Part shown: positions 1 through 11,286 of the stretch, piece after piece
Numbering within the stretch: the stretch's first letter is position 1
How the letters are laid out: the number at the start of each line of letters is the position of its first letter
Source of the DNA: Crambe crambe
Taxonomy: Eukaryota > Porifera > Demospongiae > Poecilosclerida > Crambeidae
Assembly: GCA_963924555.1 (NCBI GenBank)
Contig: OZ004588.1
Span: 3,782,001 to 3,846,000 of the forward strand
Direction of reading: 5' to 3'
DNA length: 64,000 bases
Notes under the pieces: generated by a model
Told to the model about the DNA's origin: nothing
Seen by the model: only the letters and a program-made list of their open reading frames with translations
Database searches by the model: none
Position numbers and translations under genes: made by a program

Positions 1-429
1 ATTGTATTGCTATTGGTCAAGAATATCTAGGCAAGTGAGCTTTAATTTTCATTTCTTTGTTTTCATATGATTTCCTTGTTTGGATGACTATTTCACTTTT
101 TTGTTTTCAATGAAGATACCTGATGGAGGTTTTAATATATAGGAATTATGATATTTTTGTACATCCAAATAGCAATTATTAAAGGAGGTGGTAAAATTGT
201 TCCTATTCTGTTTCATTAAAGTGGCATTTTTAGTTTAAGTAATAAGCTTCTCTATAGTCATTGCTATGAGATACTGTATATGGAAATGGTACATACCTAC
301 ATCAAGGTCAGAGCATGCATACTACAACAGGGGTCAAAGGTCGGATATCTAATGTTGGTGGCAATCTTCAAATTATAGGAGTTCAGTTTTTCCTTTTCTT
401 TTTGTGTATTTGTGTAAGAATATTATTAA

Positions 430-1015
430 GGGTGCAGGAACGCCCACGCATGGTTGCTAGGGAAAATTAACTTAAAAACTATTCATGATAGAAATTTCTA
501 ACTTGCACCACATTATTAAGTATCAGAATAGTACTACATACACAAAAAATGAAGGAGGACCAATCAAAATGACTGATGTTATGACTGATTCCATTCTCAA
601 GGTAAACTGCGTTACATCTCAATGACCACTTGGAATCAATGGCTGATTTTTGATATACAGCTTCTTATACTTATTGCCATAAAAATTACATTTAGTTTTT
701 GTCAATTCACATTCTACTTTTCAATTTATCCATATAGGATCTAGTGTCCTGCACATTCTGTACTAGCTATAAACTAAAGCAAAATGTAACTTTTTAGACC
801 TTATCAAGTAGTTGCCATATGCAAAATATTGGCCCATTTCCATGCATAGTTCCTGAGTTGCAATGACTTGTTCATTATTCATGCTAGCATGGATTTTATA
901 TGTGCCAAAGCAGCAGCTGCTATTGTGTTTACTATCTGTTATTTTAGCGCGGTAGTGTTTGTGGTTAATTAGTGCTAGTACTAGCGCATGCCTTGGTTAC
1001 TATGTGCCTGCACCC
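430..1015. mobile_element. TTAA-flanked MITE in gene 1 intron
   Basis: The 586-bp element starts GGGTGCAGG and ends CCTGCACCC. It sits between two TTAA copies (426-429 and 1016-1019). The matching place in gene 2 is a single TTAA at 52152-52155 with the same flanks (TAAGAATATTA and GGTGTCATATC), i.e. an empty site. TTAA target duplication is typical of piggyBac and Kolobok families. No transposase frame is inside, so it is non-autonomous. Confidence 0.75.
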
Positions 1016-1331
1016 TTAAAGGGGTCATATCTATCACTCCATCGATTCTTTTGCCAACAGATACAGTTCTTAGTACAACTAAAGGATTTTTTGTGGCTTT
1101 TCTATTTTATGCTTAAGTCCAATTATGCACTCCTTGTTGAGTGTACATATGGCTAGAGGGTGTGAACCAGGATAGGTATGGTTGTGCATCAGTGTGGGAG
1201 GGGGTAACAGCTGAAAGGTTATGGAGGGCATTATTTCATTATTAATAATATAGAAATGTGCAACACAAGTCTTTTTGTGTTAAAGCAATTCCCACTATAT
1301 ACGGTACCTGTCATTCATCTCTTGATGTTAA

Positions 1332-2025
1332 GGCGGCGGGTATGCGTTTGCTCATGAATAATTCATGAGTTAATGAGGCGAGTAGTTGCACCGACTATGA
1401 GATGGTATAGTTGAAAACTACAGTTTCATACTGACTAGCACTTCCTACTCTACATCTGAGGGCAAACCAGACACTCGAGAACACTACCGTTGCAGAGAAA
1501 CTCAACCGCTAAGCAGCCATACCTCGATCGATTTTTTGACTCAATTTTCTCGAACTACAGGCTTGTGATGACTGTCTTTTGTGCTTATTCCAGTTGTATA
1601 AACCAAGATGCAGGGCGGCACGGAGAGATTTTAGCCAGAAAAGCCAACACTCCTGAATTTTGATCGCTTTTAGCCGTCGATCGAACGATCGGCCATAGCT
1701 CTCGCGTACAGTGGCTTCTTTTCAAAATCTCTCCGTCTGGCCCTGCCCACTGGTTCATATAATAAGAAAAAGTACAAAATACGGTCAGCACATGGCTGCA
1801 GTTTGAGAAAATTGACGTCAAAAAATTGATCGAGGTATGGCTGCTTAGTGGTTGAGTTTCTCTGCAACAGTAGTGATCTCAAGTGTCTGGTCTGCCCTCG
1901 GTTGTAGAGTAGGAAGTGTTAGTCAGTATTAAACTGTAGTTTTCAACTGTAGCATCTCATAGTCGGTACAACTACTCGCCTCATTAACTCATGAATTATT
2001 CATGAGCAAATACCTACCCGCCACC
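1332..2025. mobile_element. TTAA-flanked foldback MITE with ~220-bp inverted arms
   Basis: The element begins GGCGGCGGGTATGCG and ends with the inverted counterpart CTACCCGCCACC. Arms of roughly 220 bp (1332-1557 and 1807-2025) are inverted copies with a few changes. TTAA copies flank it at 1328-1331 and 2026-2029. In gene 2 the empty site is a single TTAA at 52383-52386 inside CTTGATGTTAACACTAAG. The superfamily is probably piggyBac or Kolobok, by target site only. Confidence 0.82.
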
Positions 2026-2180
2026 TTAACACTAAGTGCATGCATACACCTCATATTGTCTTTAGAGCATTAACTGAAGTAATACATGATCATACTATTT
2101 CCATTTGTTCCTGTTACTTGTTGAATGGGCTTGTTTTTGTTGCTCAGCTCATGCTTTATTTTCTATGTTCTCTCCCACAG

Positions 2181-2444
2181 ACCCCTCCCTCACCCTCACT
2201 AATCTCACTCAGCTTCTGGAGGATGTGAGGGATTTTAGTTTAGTGACTTATTATCTAGACATCCCCCGCTCAGTGTATAATACTATACAAGCACAACAGT
2301 CCAGTGAATCTAAACGGAGGAAGGCTTATTGGGAATGGTACCTGAACAACCACCCATGCCCTTCGTGGCGTCACATTGCTAATGCTCCATATATGTCAAG
2401 GGAGCATGGAGTGCTAAAAGTGTTGAAGAGTTGTTACCTTAAAG
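2181..2444 (+). CDS. Gene 1 exon: Death-like domain
   Basis: This is an 88-codon symmetrical phase 1-1 exon with acceptor CTCCCACAG before 2181 and donor GTTAGT after 2444. The translated block starts DPSLTLTNLTQLLEDV and contains the Death-fold signature W.W...NHPCPSWRHIANA, in which helix 5 carries the buried Trp. It is nearly identical to 52548-52811 in gene 2. Death domains are six-helix interaction modules without enzymatic activity. The frame is fixed by the splice phase, because one G from the previous exon completes the Asp codon. The ATG at 2105 lies in the intron and is not a start. A CARD- or DED-like fold cannot be excluded by eye, but the WxxL region favours Death. Confidence 0.78.
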
Positions 2445-5400
2445 GTTAGTCTGATTCTCTGTGATAATTACTGGAATGGTTGATTTGCATGTGTCCTGTA
2501 TAAATATATCTTCCTATATGCCACTGTTATTGGTTCTTTCATAATAAATTATTGTTGTTTTTATTGTGTGGTTGTTATTGTTATTTGTTGGGTAGATGTT
2601 ATGAATATCATGTATTAGACATCTGCTATGGCTAAAGTACTGGCAGGAAGTTACATATAAAAATACAATACTCTTTTGCCAGAAATATTATTAATTCAGT
2701 GTTTTTTCTGCTGGTACCTAAGCCACTCTGTTTTCAGGAAAGCAGAATGAAGGAACCATTTGTAGTATAAAATGGTAATAGCAGCAGTCCTTATGAAGAG
2801 ATGCAGTCTTGCAGATATAGCCAAGAATGAGTCTTTAGCATGCTCCACTGACAGTTGATAAACCTATCTCATAGTTTTATAGGCAGAGCTGTAACAAAAT
2901 AAGACAAGTACAGCTTGGACATGAAGCTGGTTGCCAAAATTTGTCATCTGATTCAACGTGTGCCTAATTGACTTCAGCTTCAAGGTTGGATGAGCAGTGT
3001 TTCTACATAGCAGAGGATCATCATGGGCTCTAACTGAGCTACATTAAACATCTTTACATACTAAGTGCTATATATATTGTGAGACGATCGGTCATTTTCC
3101 GAGGGCCTTATTTGTTGTATGTTGTCTTCACAAGAATGGATTAACAGATGTACATGAGGTCTTTACCATATGCAGTGCAGTGTAACTTACCATGACAGTA
3201 GCAATAAATTTGAAGGCTCTCAATATACTGCTCTGAAAGCCTTGCAAATTGGCAGAAAACATAGCTATTGGGCCTCTGAATTCAAACTATGCAGATTAAC
3301 TCATAAACAGCATTTGCATAAGCACATACCTCAATATCTACAAACACATTACAAGCATGCATTACACTTACAAGCTATTTAAAATAAGGTTGTGATGATT
3401 ACTGGAATTGTTGATTTGCTTGTGAGTCTTCTCTCCTGTCCCCCAAAGAAGTAAAAGCATCTTCCTATAGCTATGCCACTGTTATTAAAAAAAGTTTAAA
3501 TTGGTTCTCTCATAATTGATTGTTGTTATTATTGTTGTTGTTATTATTGTTATTGTGGTTGTTGTTGTTAAAATATTTTTTGATTCATGGTGTAGGTTGT
3601 ATGAATGTCATATATTAGACATCTGCTATGGCTAAAGTACTGGCAAGAAGTTGCGTATAAAAATACAATACTGTTCTGCCATCCATATGAATCCTCTGCA
3701 CTCTTGAAAAGATTGAGTCTTGTTCAGCCTCATCCCCCAGGCCCTCCTTTAGCCTTTATTGTGGAGGGCCTGGTATGCGAAGTCACAGGGGGATAGAACT
3801 GGGGTTGAAGCATCTAATTAGGCGTGGGCAGTGTACGAGATCATTATGACCTTGCCCACGTATTTGGGTTATGCACTGGAGTGGCTGAAGGATTGACCTA
3901 AAGGCACCAGAAGAACTTTTGTTTTGCTACAACAAAAATTAATGACCAATTTGCTATGGCCATAAACCAAGGATTTGCTAAAACTCATGAAGAATTCTGA
4001 AGCCAATCTATTTATAATCCAGCTAAGTCTAAAATCTTGATAGCTTTACTATCTAATGATAGGCAGCTCCAACTTGCATGGTTGTAGCACCAATTCGTCA
4101 TGGTGATGTATGCAATTTGAATGCGTTTCCTTGGACTCACCCACACTATGGGTTTCTATGGTTTTGCGATATTTTCGAGTGCCAGGCCCTCCACAATCAT
4201 AATTAAAAGGAGGTCCTTGGAACAAGGCTAGTCATGATAAATTTTTGATTTTGATTTATTTTCATGGTCATTAAAATTAATCCCATAAAATTTAATTACC
4301 TTGTACAAAATGGAGTAAAAGGTGATTACAAGTATAAGCTGTAACAAAGAAAATAAACATGAAAATTGAAAGCATGAATTATTATTTAACTGAAAATTTC
4401 CCAATTTATGGTAGCTACTTACATTCAAGAATGAGCCTTCAACAAGCATAGCTGTACTACTCCATTGACTGTTAAAGATCAATACTCTACATACCTAATT
4501 CATGTTTTTATATCCACATCAACTGAAATAAGACAAGTACAGCTTGAACCTGAAGCTGGTTTCCAAACTTTGTTAGCTGATTCCAGTCTTCTGTGCCTAA
4601 TTGCTTCAGCCAGTTAACAAACATTGTGGTTATGTTTGACTACTTCAGCTTCAAAGTTGGATGAGCAGTGCTAGTAGGATGCTATAACTGAGCTAGATTC
4701 ATTTACAAGTAAAGGGAAAATATCTATTCTGAATAAAAAAGGAAAGTAGGGATGGCTGTGTGTGGTTCAAAAAGTTCAGCAACAAGAGAGTGAACTTCAT
4801 AGGATAAGATAAAATGTAAAGGGAGTGAAGTAGCTCGTAGTTTGGTAATATTGTTGGTTACTTGACTAAACTTCACTCTCTTAATGCACTAATTTTCATG
4901 AATTCCATGTCTCACAAATTTCACACTATACGATAATAGAACTTCAGCACAATAATTATAATTTATTAGCACTTTGTTGGCTACAGCAGAATTTACTATA
5001 AAGTACTTTGAACAATAAAAGGAAAGAGTCACTTAATATGGAAGCCGAGAAGGGCACTTTTTCTGCGAAAAACAGCTATAGAGGGTCCCGAATAACTTTT
5101 TGTGTTCCACCTGATCGACTAGATAGTGTGACTACTACCTTTAGGCGTTACCTTCACATATCACATAAATATGATTTGCATTAATCATACCCACCAGATT
5201 TTCTTCTCAAGTGAATAACCTGCCTTCAAGCAACACTGACCTCATTTCAGTTTTAACCATATACTGAATTTTAACTCGGTATAAGTTATGTATGAGCTCA
5301 CTTCACTTGCCTGAGTAGCCAATCACTCTAGTATGTCTGACTATTATGGCTATTTTCATATTCATGTCTAAACCACTAAATTTAATACTCACAAATTCAA

Positions 5401-5617
5401 TCTTGTCATTATTAGGTAATACTTGCCAAGTATGTAACTTGATATTAAGTAAAGTGACCTCAGGAATCAGGACACAGTAACTTACATCTTCACTTTCTTA
5501 AGATGACTGAATAAAGAGCTCAAAAGTTGCTCCGGACCCATTCATGTGCTGCTGAAATCGTCCAAGCATGCATTGTAAAATAAGTGTGCTATAGGCACTT
5601 TGGTGTGTGTGAAAAGT

Positions 5618-5654
5618 GTCCATATTGGGATAAAATCTCCCAATACGGACACCA
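5618..5654. repeat. Short hairpin
   Basis: Two 15-bp arms, GTGTCCATATTGGGA and TCCCAATACGGACAC, face each other across 7 bases with one mismatch. It lies inside one of the repeated intron blocks of gene 1. No function is assigned. Confidence 0.6.
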
Positions 5655-5984
5655 ATGGTGTCCACAGCACACTTTCGTTTTTGCAGTGTGCCTATTGGGA
5701 AGATTTACTCATTGCATGTTAACAACATTACATAACCACATACCTCAATATCTACAAGCACATTACAAGATATGCATGACAATTTTGTAAATTTACAAGC
5801 TATTTGCAATGAGGATCATATGAAGCAGCTGCAAGAAGTAATAATTATGAGTTTTTCAATGGTTTTGGAATTATATACTCAGTTCAGTTACAATGAGACT
5901 TTCCCTGCTGATCTTTTGTCGATTCTTGAATAACTTCAAACTTGAAATGCAGTCATATAAAACAGTATAGACCTGAAATGGAGA

Positions 5985-6190
5985 AGGTTCATGAATATTG
6001 TGTCTACGATGATTTACCCTTGCTCTGGACTTCTCACATGAATGATTTCAAACTTGAAATATTTGCAATCAAACTGAGAAAGTTCATGAGTATCGTGTCT
6101 CCAATGATTTGCTGGTAGCTTCTCTTGCTCTCTCACTTGGAGATCCTTGTCTCGGTACTTCTTGTCCCAATGACAAACAGTTCACTCTTG
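5985..6190 (+). pseudogene. Two relics of the Roc-COR exon inside the intron
   Basis: Around 5985 and again at 6070-6180 the DNA resembles the part of the GTPase exon encoding KVHEYRVS and PLALDFPLGGPRLGTY, e.g. GTTCATGAGTATCGTGTCTCC. Internal gaps and frame changes make these non-coding. They are in the same orientation as the gene and upstream of the intact exon, as expected of decayed partial duplications. Confidence 0.6.
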
Positions 6191-7880
6191 CAGCATCATT
6201 CCAAGCACATTACAAACATATACATGGCACTTTGCAAATTTACAAGCTGTTTGCAATGATTTTACAAGAAGCAAATGTAAGTTGTTCAAAGGTTAGGGAA
6301 TTATTATTGAAGAGCCCAATAAGTCATAATTATATGGTTATTTACATTCAAGAATGAGCCTTCAACAAGAAAACAGTGTTCTAGCATAGCTGTACTATAT
6401 GCTCCACCTGATTAGAGTGACTACTGCATAGTTACCTTCACATATCAACAGCTAAATAGTTAACTTTCAGGCTTGTTTGTACAATAATTTTGCATTTGCT
6501 AGCACACAATAGCACATAGCATGCTGGATTAGCGTATTAAGCATATTATTCTATGTATTAGCGTAAGTCATGCCCATCTGAATTCAGTTTTATCAGTCTC
6601 TGCTCTGCCTTCAAGAGATAGTGCAACACTAACCTCATTTCAGTTTTTCCAGAATCAATTGATCGATCGACCACATACCCATTTTTAAACTGGGTATATG
6701 TTATTTACTTTCTATGAGCTCACTTCACTAGCCCCAGTAGCCGATCATTCTAGTATCACAGAAGTAATCCTTATAAAGTTGAATTTTTCCAGTTGATGTA
6801 TTTGCTATTTTTTTCATAGTTCATGTCTTCTTTCCATTCCTCCCACTAAACGACTAAATTTAATACTCACAAATTTAATGTTGTCATTATTAGGTAATAC
6901 TTGCCAAGTATGTAACTTGATATTAAGTAAAGTGACCTCAGGAATCAGGATACAGTAATTTACATCTTCACTTTCTTAGGATGACTGAATAAAGAGCTCA
7001 AAAGTTGCTTCCATCCGCTAAAATCATCCAAACATGCCTATTAGATGGAAAGGAAGATTTACTCATGTTAACAGCATTACATAACCACATACCTTAATAT
7101 CTACTGGCACATTACAAGCATATGCATGCAAATTTACTAGCTGAGATTACAGGAAATCATATGAAGCAGCTGGAAGGAGTTCTTCAATTGTTTTGAAATT
7201 ATATACTCAGTTGAGTTATAATGAGTCCTAAATAGTGGTTAGTAGCATTATTATAGTCTGAAACATAATATTATGTGATAAATCACTGGATGCTTCTTTT
7301 CCATTATTCTTCTTATTATTCTTAGACAACCATATCTCTTGAACCACTCAATCTACAGATATGATTTCTGGATAAATCTACTCCAAATTCTACCAGCTAC
7401 GATCTTTTGTACTTGTCAATCCTCAAAAGAGTCGATGAAAAAGAAGACACTACGGAGCACAGCACTCGACTAACTTAATTATTGGAAGCCATTTTTCGAT
7501 AATATGCATGTGCATGTATTGATATCCAATTATTTGAAATTATATTATTATTCAGCTAGCTAAGCTATAAGCTAGATCTAGATATGTGTGTGTGCTAGAT
7601 CATAGACTATCCTATCAATTTGGGGATTATAGATTCATCAATCCATCTACCGGTAGACTGACTCTATTTCAGATTCATCTGCATCCTTGACCTCCAACTT
7701 ACTATAGCTCAACACTTCAAGCCTTAACTCGCTGATTATTAATCATTTGGCTACTATGCGATTGAAGAACTACATCTCAAGAAACTTCTGTTACTGCATA
7801 GTACGCATTGGAGAATAAAGCATAGCTACATACATAAAACCATGAAGAGAGAAAGGAGATCAGGAACAAGTAGCTAAGGG

Positions 7881-8159
7881 AAAAAACATTTCCATGAAAT
7901 GAAAAAAAATGTAGGGATGACCATTGCTTGAAAAAGTAAGGAAATAAGGGTAGGGATGACGGATAAAAATGGAATCAATCTTTGTTCTGTATATCCAGCC
8001 AACAATCCCTACATATACGCACTATTATCTGAAGCTACCTGACATGGATATACAGAACAAAGATTGATCCCATTTCCATCCTTCATCCCTACCCTGCTTC
8101 CTTACTTTTTCAAGCAATGGTCATCCCTACATTTTTTTCATTTCACGGAAATGTTTTTC
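7881..8159. repeat. Foldback element with ~115-bp arms
   Basis: The left arm 7881-7997 and right arm 8045-8159 are inverted copies, reading for example GTAGGGATGACCATTGCTTG on one side and its complement on the other. A 47-bp spacer separates them. No matching insertion is seen in the gene 2 intron. It is probably a MITE, though its ends and target duplication could not be fixed. Confidence 0.7.
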
Positions 8160-10074
8160 AATTCAATGGAGTCCAACAAATATACTTGAGGTCTTTTCCA
8201 TATGCACATGACAATAGCAATAAATTTGAAGGCTCTCAATATACTGCTCTGAAAGCCTTGCAAATTGGCAGAAAACATAGCTGCCAATTGGCCTCTGAAT
8301 ACCTTAATTCACAAAAATTACTCTAATGTCCTGTTGAAGAACCACCCAAGCATAATTATATCACTATGCCTATAAAGAAGATTAACTCTTTAACAACATT
8401 ACATAACCACATACCTCAACTACAAGCACTTTACAAGCTATTTTAAAATAAGATTACAAGAAGATACAAGATATCAGTTCGTGGATATATGGCACCCAAG
8501 AACTACTGTGTAGTCTGAAATTTTTGTGAGGTAAAATTTGTGAAAAAATTTCTGTGCACTAATTTTCATGAATTCCATGCCCCACAAAATTTCACAATAT
8601 ATGATAATGGAACTTCAGCACAATAATTATAATTTATTTGCACTTTGTTGGCTGCAGCAGAATTTGCTATAAGAATCAAAGTAGTTTGAATAGTAGCAGG
8701 GAAGAGTCACCTATTACTTGTACCTAATGTATATCGGTGCTGAGGATCTAGGAATAAGGCTGTGAATGGTCTGAGGCCAAGGGTGCAGGCCAAGAACGAG
8801 GTCACGGTCATAATTTCCATGGCTATAACTACCACCTGATTAGAGTGACTTCTGCCTTTAGGCTTAGTTACCTTCACATATCAACAGCTAAATAGTTAAC
8901 TTTCAGGCTTTTGTTTATACAACAGTTCTGCATTTGCTAGCACACAATGGCACATAACATGCTGGATTGGCATAAGTCATACCCATCAGTGTTCAATTTT
9001 ATCCTTCTCAAGTGAACAATCCTGACCTGCTCTGCCTTCAAGAGATAGTGCAACACTGACCTCTTCTCAGTTTTCCCAGAATCAATGGATCGATTGACCA
9101 CATACCCATTTTAAAACTGGGTTACTTTGTATGAGCTCACTTCACTAGCCCGAGTAGCCGATCATTCTGAAGTAATCCTTTCCAACGAATTTTTCCAGTT
9201 GATGTATTTGCTATTTTCATAGTTCATGTCTTCTTTCCATTACTCTCACTAAACCATTAAATTTAATACTCATAAATTTAATGTTGTCATTATTAGGTAA
9301 TACTTGCCAAGTATGTAACTTGATATTAAGTAAAGTGACCTCATGAATCAGGACACAGTAACTTACATCTTCACTTTCTGAGTAAAGAGCTTAAAAGTTG
9401 CTCCCATGTGCTGCTGAAATCATCCAAACATGCCTATTAGATAGGAAGGAAGATTTACTCATGGGCAGGTTAACAGCATTACATAACCACATACCTCAAT
9501 ATTTACAAGCACATTGCAAGCATATACATGACAATTTTGCAAATTTACAAGCTATTTGCAATGAGATTACAGGAAATCAGGTGCAAGAATGGAATTATAT
9601 ACTCAGTTGAGTTACAATGAGTCCTAAATAGTGGTTAGAAGCATTATTATAGTCTGAAATTTTCACTGTTCAATAAAAATTGGAATGTGAACCATGATTA
9701 TTACGTTTTGTGTGTACTGATTCTCTTCAAATCCAATGAGAAGTTCCAGTCAGTATCCAACACAATATAAATGTTAATACATGTAGAATTCACATTGACA
9801 GGTACCTGTAGGCACGCTGTGCAGTAGGGGCTATGCTCAGTCAGCACTTAGGTAAACAAGGAGAAAACTAGCATCCTCACATTTCTGTAAGCTGTCCAGT
9901 TTCTCGTGATGCAGACATCATGGGTATTCACCCAGCATGTCTCACCCAAACTTTAAACACTTATCTCTATTGTAACATACATGTATAGTGTAATCCAATT
10001 GAGCTGAGACTGTTGTCATATGTTATCATCATGTGCATATATAAATCTATATAACGTTTTCCTATCGATCCTTG

Positions 10075-10250
10075 AATGATTTCAAACTTGCAACATACAG
10101 TCACTTAGAACAAATTGAGAAATTTCATGAATATCGTGTCTCCAATGATTTGCTTGTAGCTCCTCTTGTTCTGGACTTCTCACTTGGAGGTCCTTGTCTC
10201 GGTACTTACTGCAGTCTCACTTGCTTTTTTTGGTCTCAAATGACTTAGTT
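10075..10250 (+). pseudogene. Relic of the Roc-COR exon in gene 1 intron
   Basis: The segment keeps GAATATCGTGTCTCCAATGA, GCTCCTCTTG, TGGACTTCTCACTTGGAGGT and GGTACTTACTGCAGTCTCAC, matching the intact exon at about 12890-12990 and 61800-61890. It is truncated at both ends and is followed by the recurring HIPQYLQAHYKH-type block. It is non-coding now. Confidence 0.65.
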
Positions 10251-11286
10251 AACTGCATCACATAACCACATACCTCAATATATACGAGCACATTACAAGC
10301 ATATTCATGCAAATTTACAAGCTATTCGCAATGAGATTACAGAAAGTCATTTAAATACAAAGAGCCCAATAAGTTATGTTTGTGGAGTTGTTATTAAGTC
10401 AAAGCCATAATCCAAACAAGAACTATTTCTAGTTCAGATCATTGATGAAACTTCAGTTATGTTGGCTATAGCAGCTCCAGGACTAATAAATGGAAAACAA
10501 AGAAGAAATAGAATTCAATTGGACACATAACTGAAAGTTTTCCATCTACAATGAGCTTGCTATTACCTCATAGAAAAAAAGCACCTGTTCCTTGCATTGA
10601 TGAATTTGAGCATTTAGTTGGACGTTTTGTACGATAAAGCACTAGCTATTGAAATATCAAAATCTCATGGAACCAATTAGCTCTTTGTGGAATCAGTGTA
10701 CATAACATTGTGTGATATTATTGCGTGCAAGTGGTTAAACTTTCAATGTTACTACGGTTTTCAGGAATATGATAAGTAAATGTTTTATAGGAAGGCACTT
10801 CAAGAGTTCAATACCATTATCTGGTTTACTGTTTTGTAATTAACCATTGGCTGGCACTGAAATCAGCAGCTCCAGTTAATGTGGTATGTATAGAATGGCT
10901 AACAAACTCTTTGAATACATAGCCATTCTTGACCTTACGTAATTTGAGGCTGGCTACTACTAACATGATTAGCACTTACTTTCCTAGGTCCAATGCTCTT
11001 GGCAGCTAGTGAGCATAAAGAAAGAAGTTGTTTTACTTATCATTCCGCTATTATATCTGGAATATAGTAGAATGTCCATGTGCATGCAAAAAATTAATAT
11101 GTAATGTCCAAGACAAAAATTAAATTTTCAACTGCGGGATAGTATGCTATGTCAGTTGTGTGCATAACACATACCAAGTAGAAAAAAATTAAATTTGAGT
11201 GGGTGTATTAGTAATATAATTTATACATGCACAGTGACATTTTTCTGTTTTTTGTTGTTTTTTTTCATTTTATTGACTACCTGTAG

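Larger units (their letters stand above)
2445..11286 (+). other. Gene 1 large intron, built of repeated blocks and exon relics
   Basis: The 8.8-kb intron is open to alignment with gene 2 intron 52812-60185 over much of its length. It contains TTG/TTA microsatellites (2549-2588 and 3522-3570). A block around TAATACTTGCCAAGTATGTA recurs three times (near 5420, 6895 and 9300). Several copies of a block encoding a HIPQYLQAHYKH-like peptide occur near 3325, 5735, 7085, 8400, 9480 and 10265. Three pieces derive from the Roc-COR exon (5985, 6070 and 10105). No complete coding exon is evident. Confidence 0.6.

Noticed and set aside
959..1156. 65-codon open frame in the gene 1 intron
   Set aside because: It crosses the right border of the TTAA element at 1015 and is not kept in gene 2.
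1585..1882. Two minus-strand frames inside the foldback element
   Set aside because: They are short, overlap each other and lie in the spacer and arm of a non-autonomous element; no transposase motif is seen.
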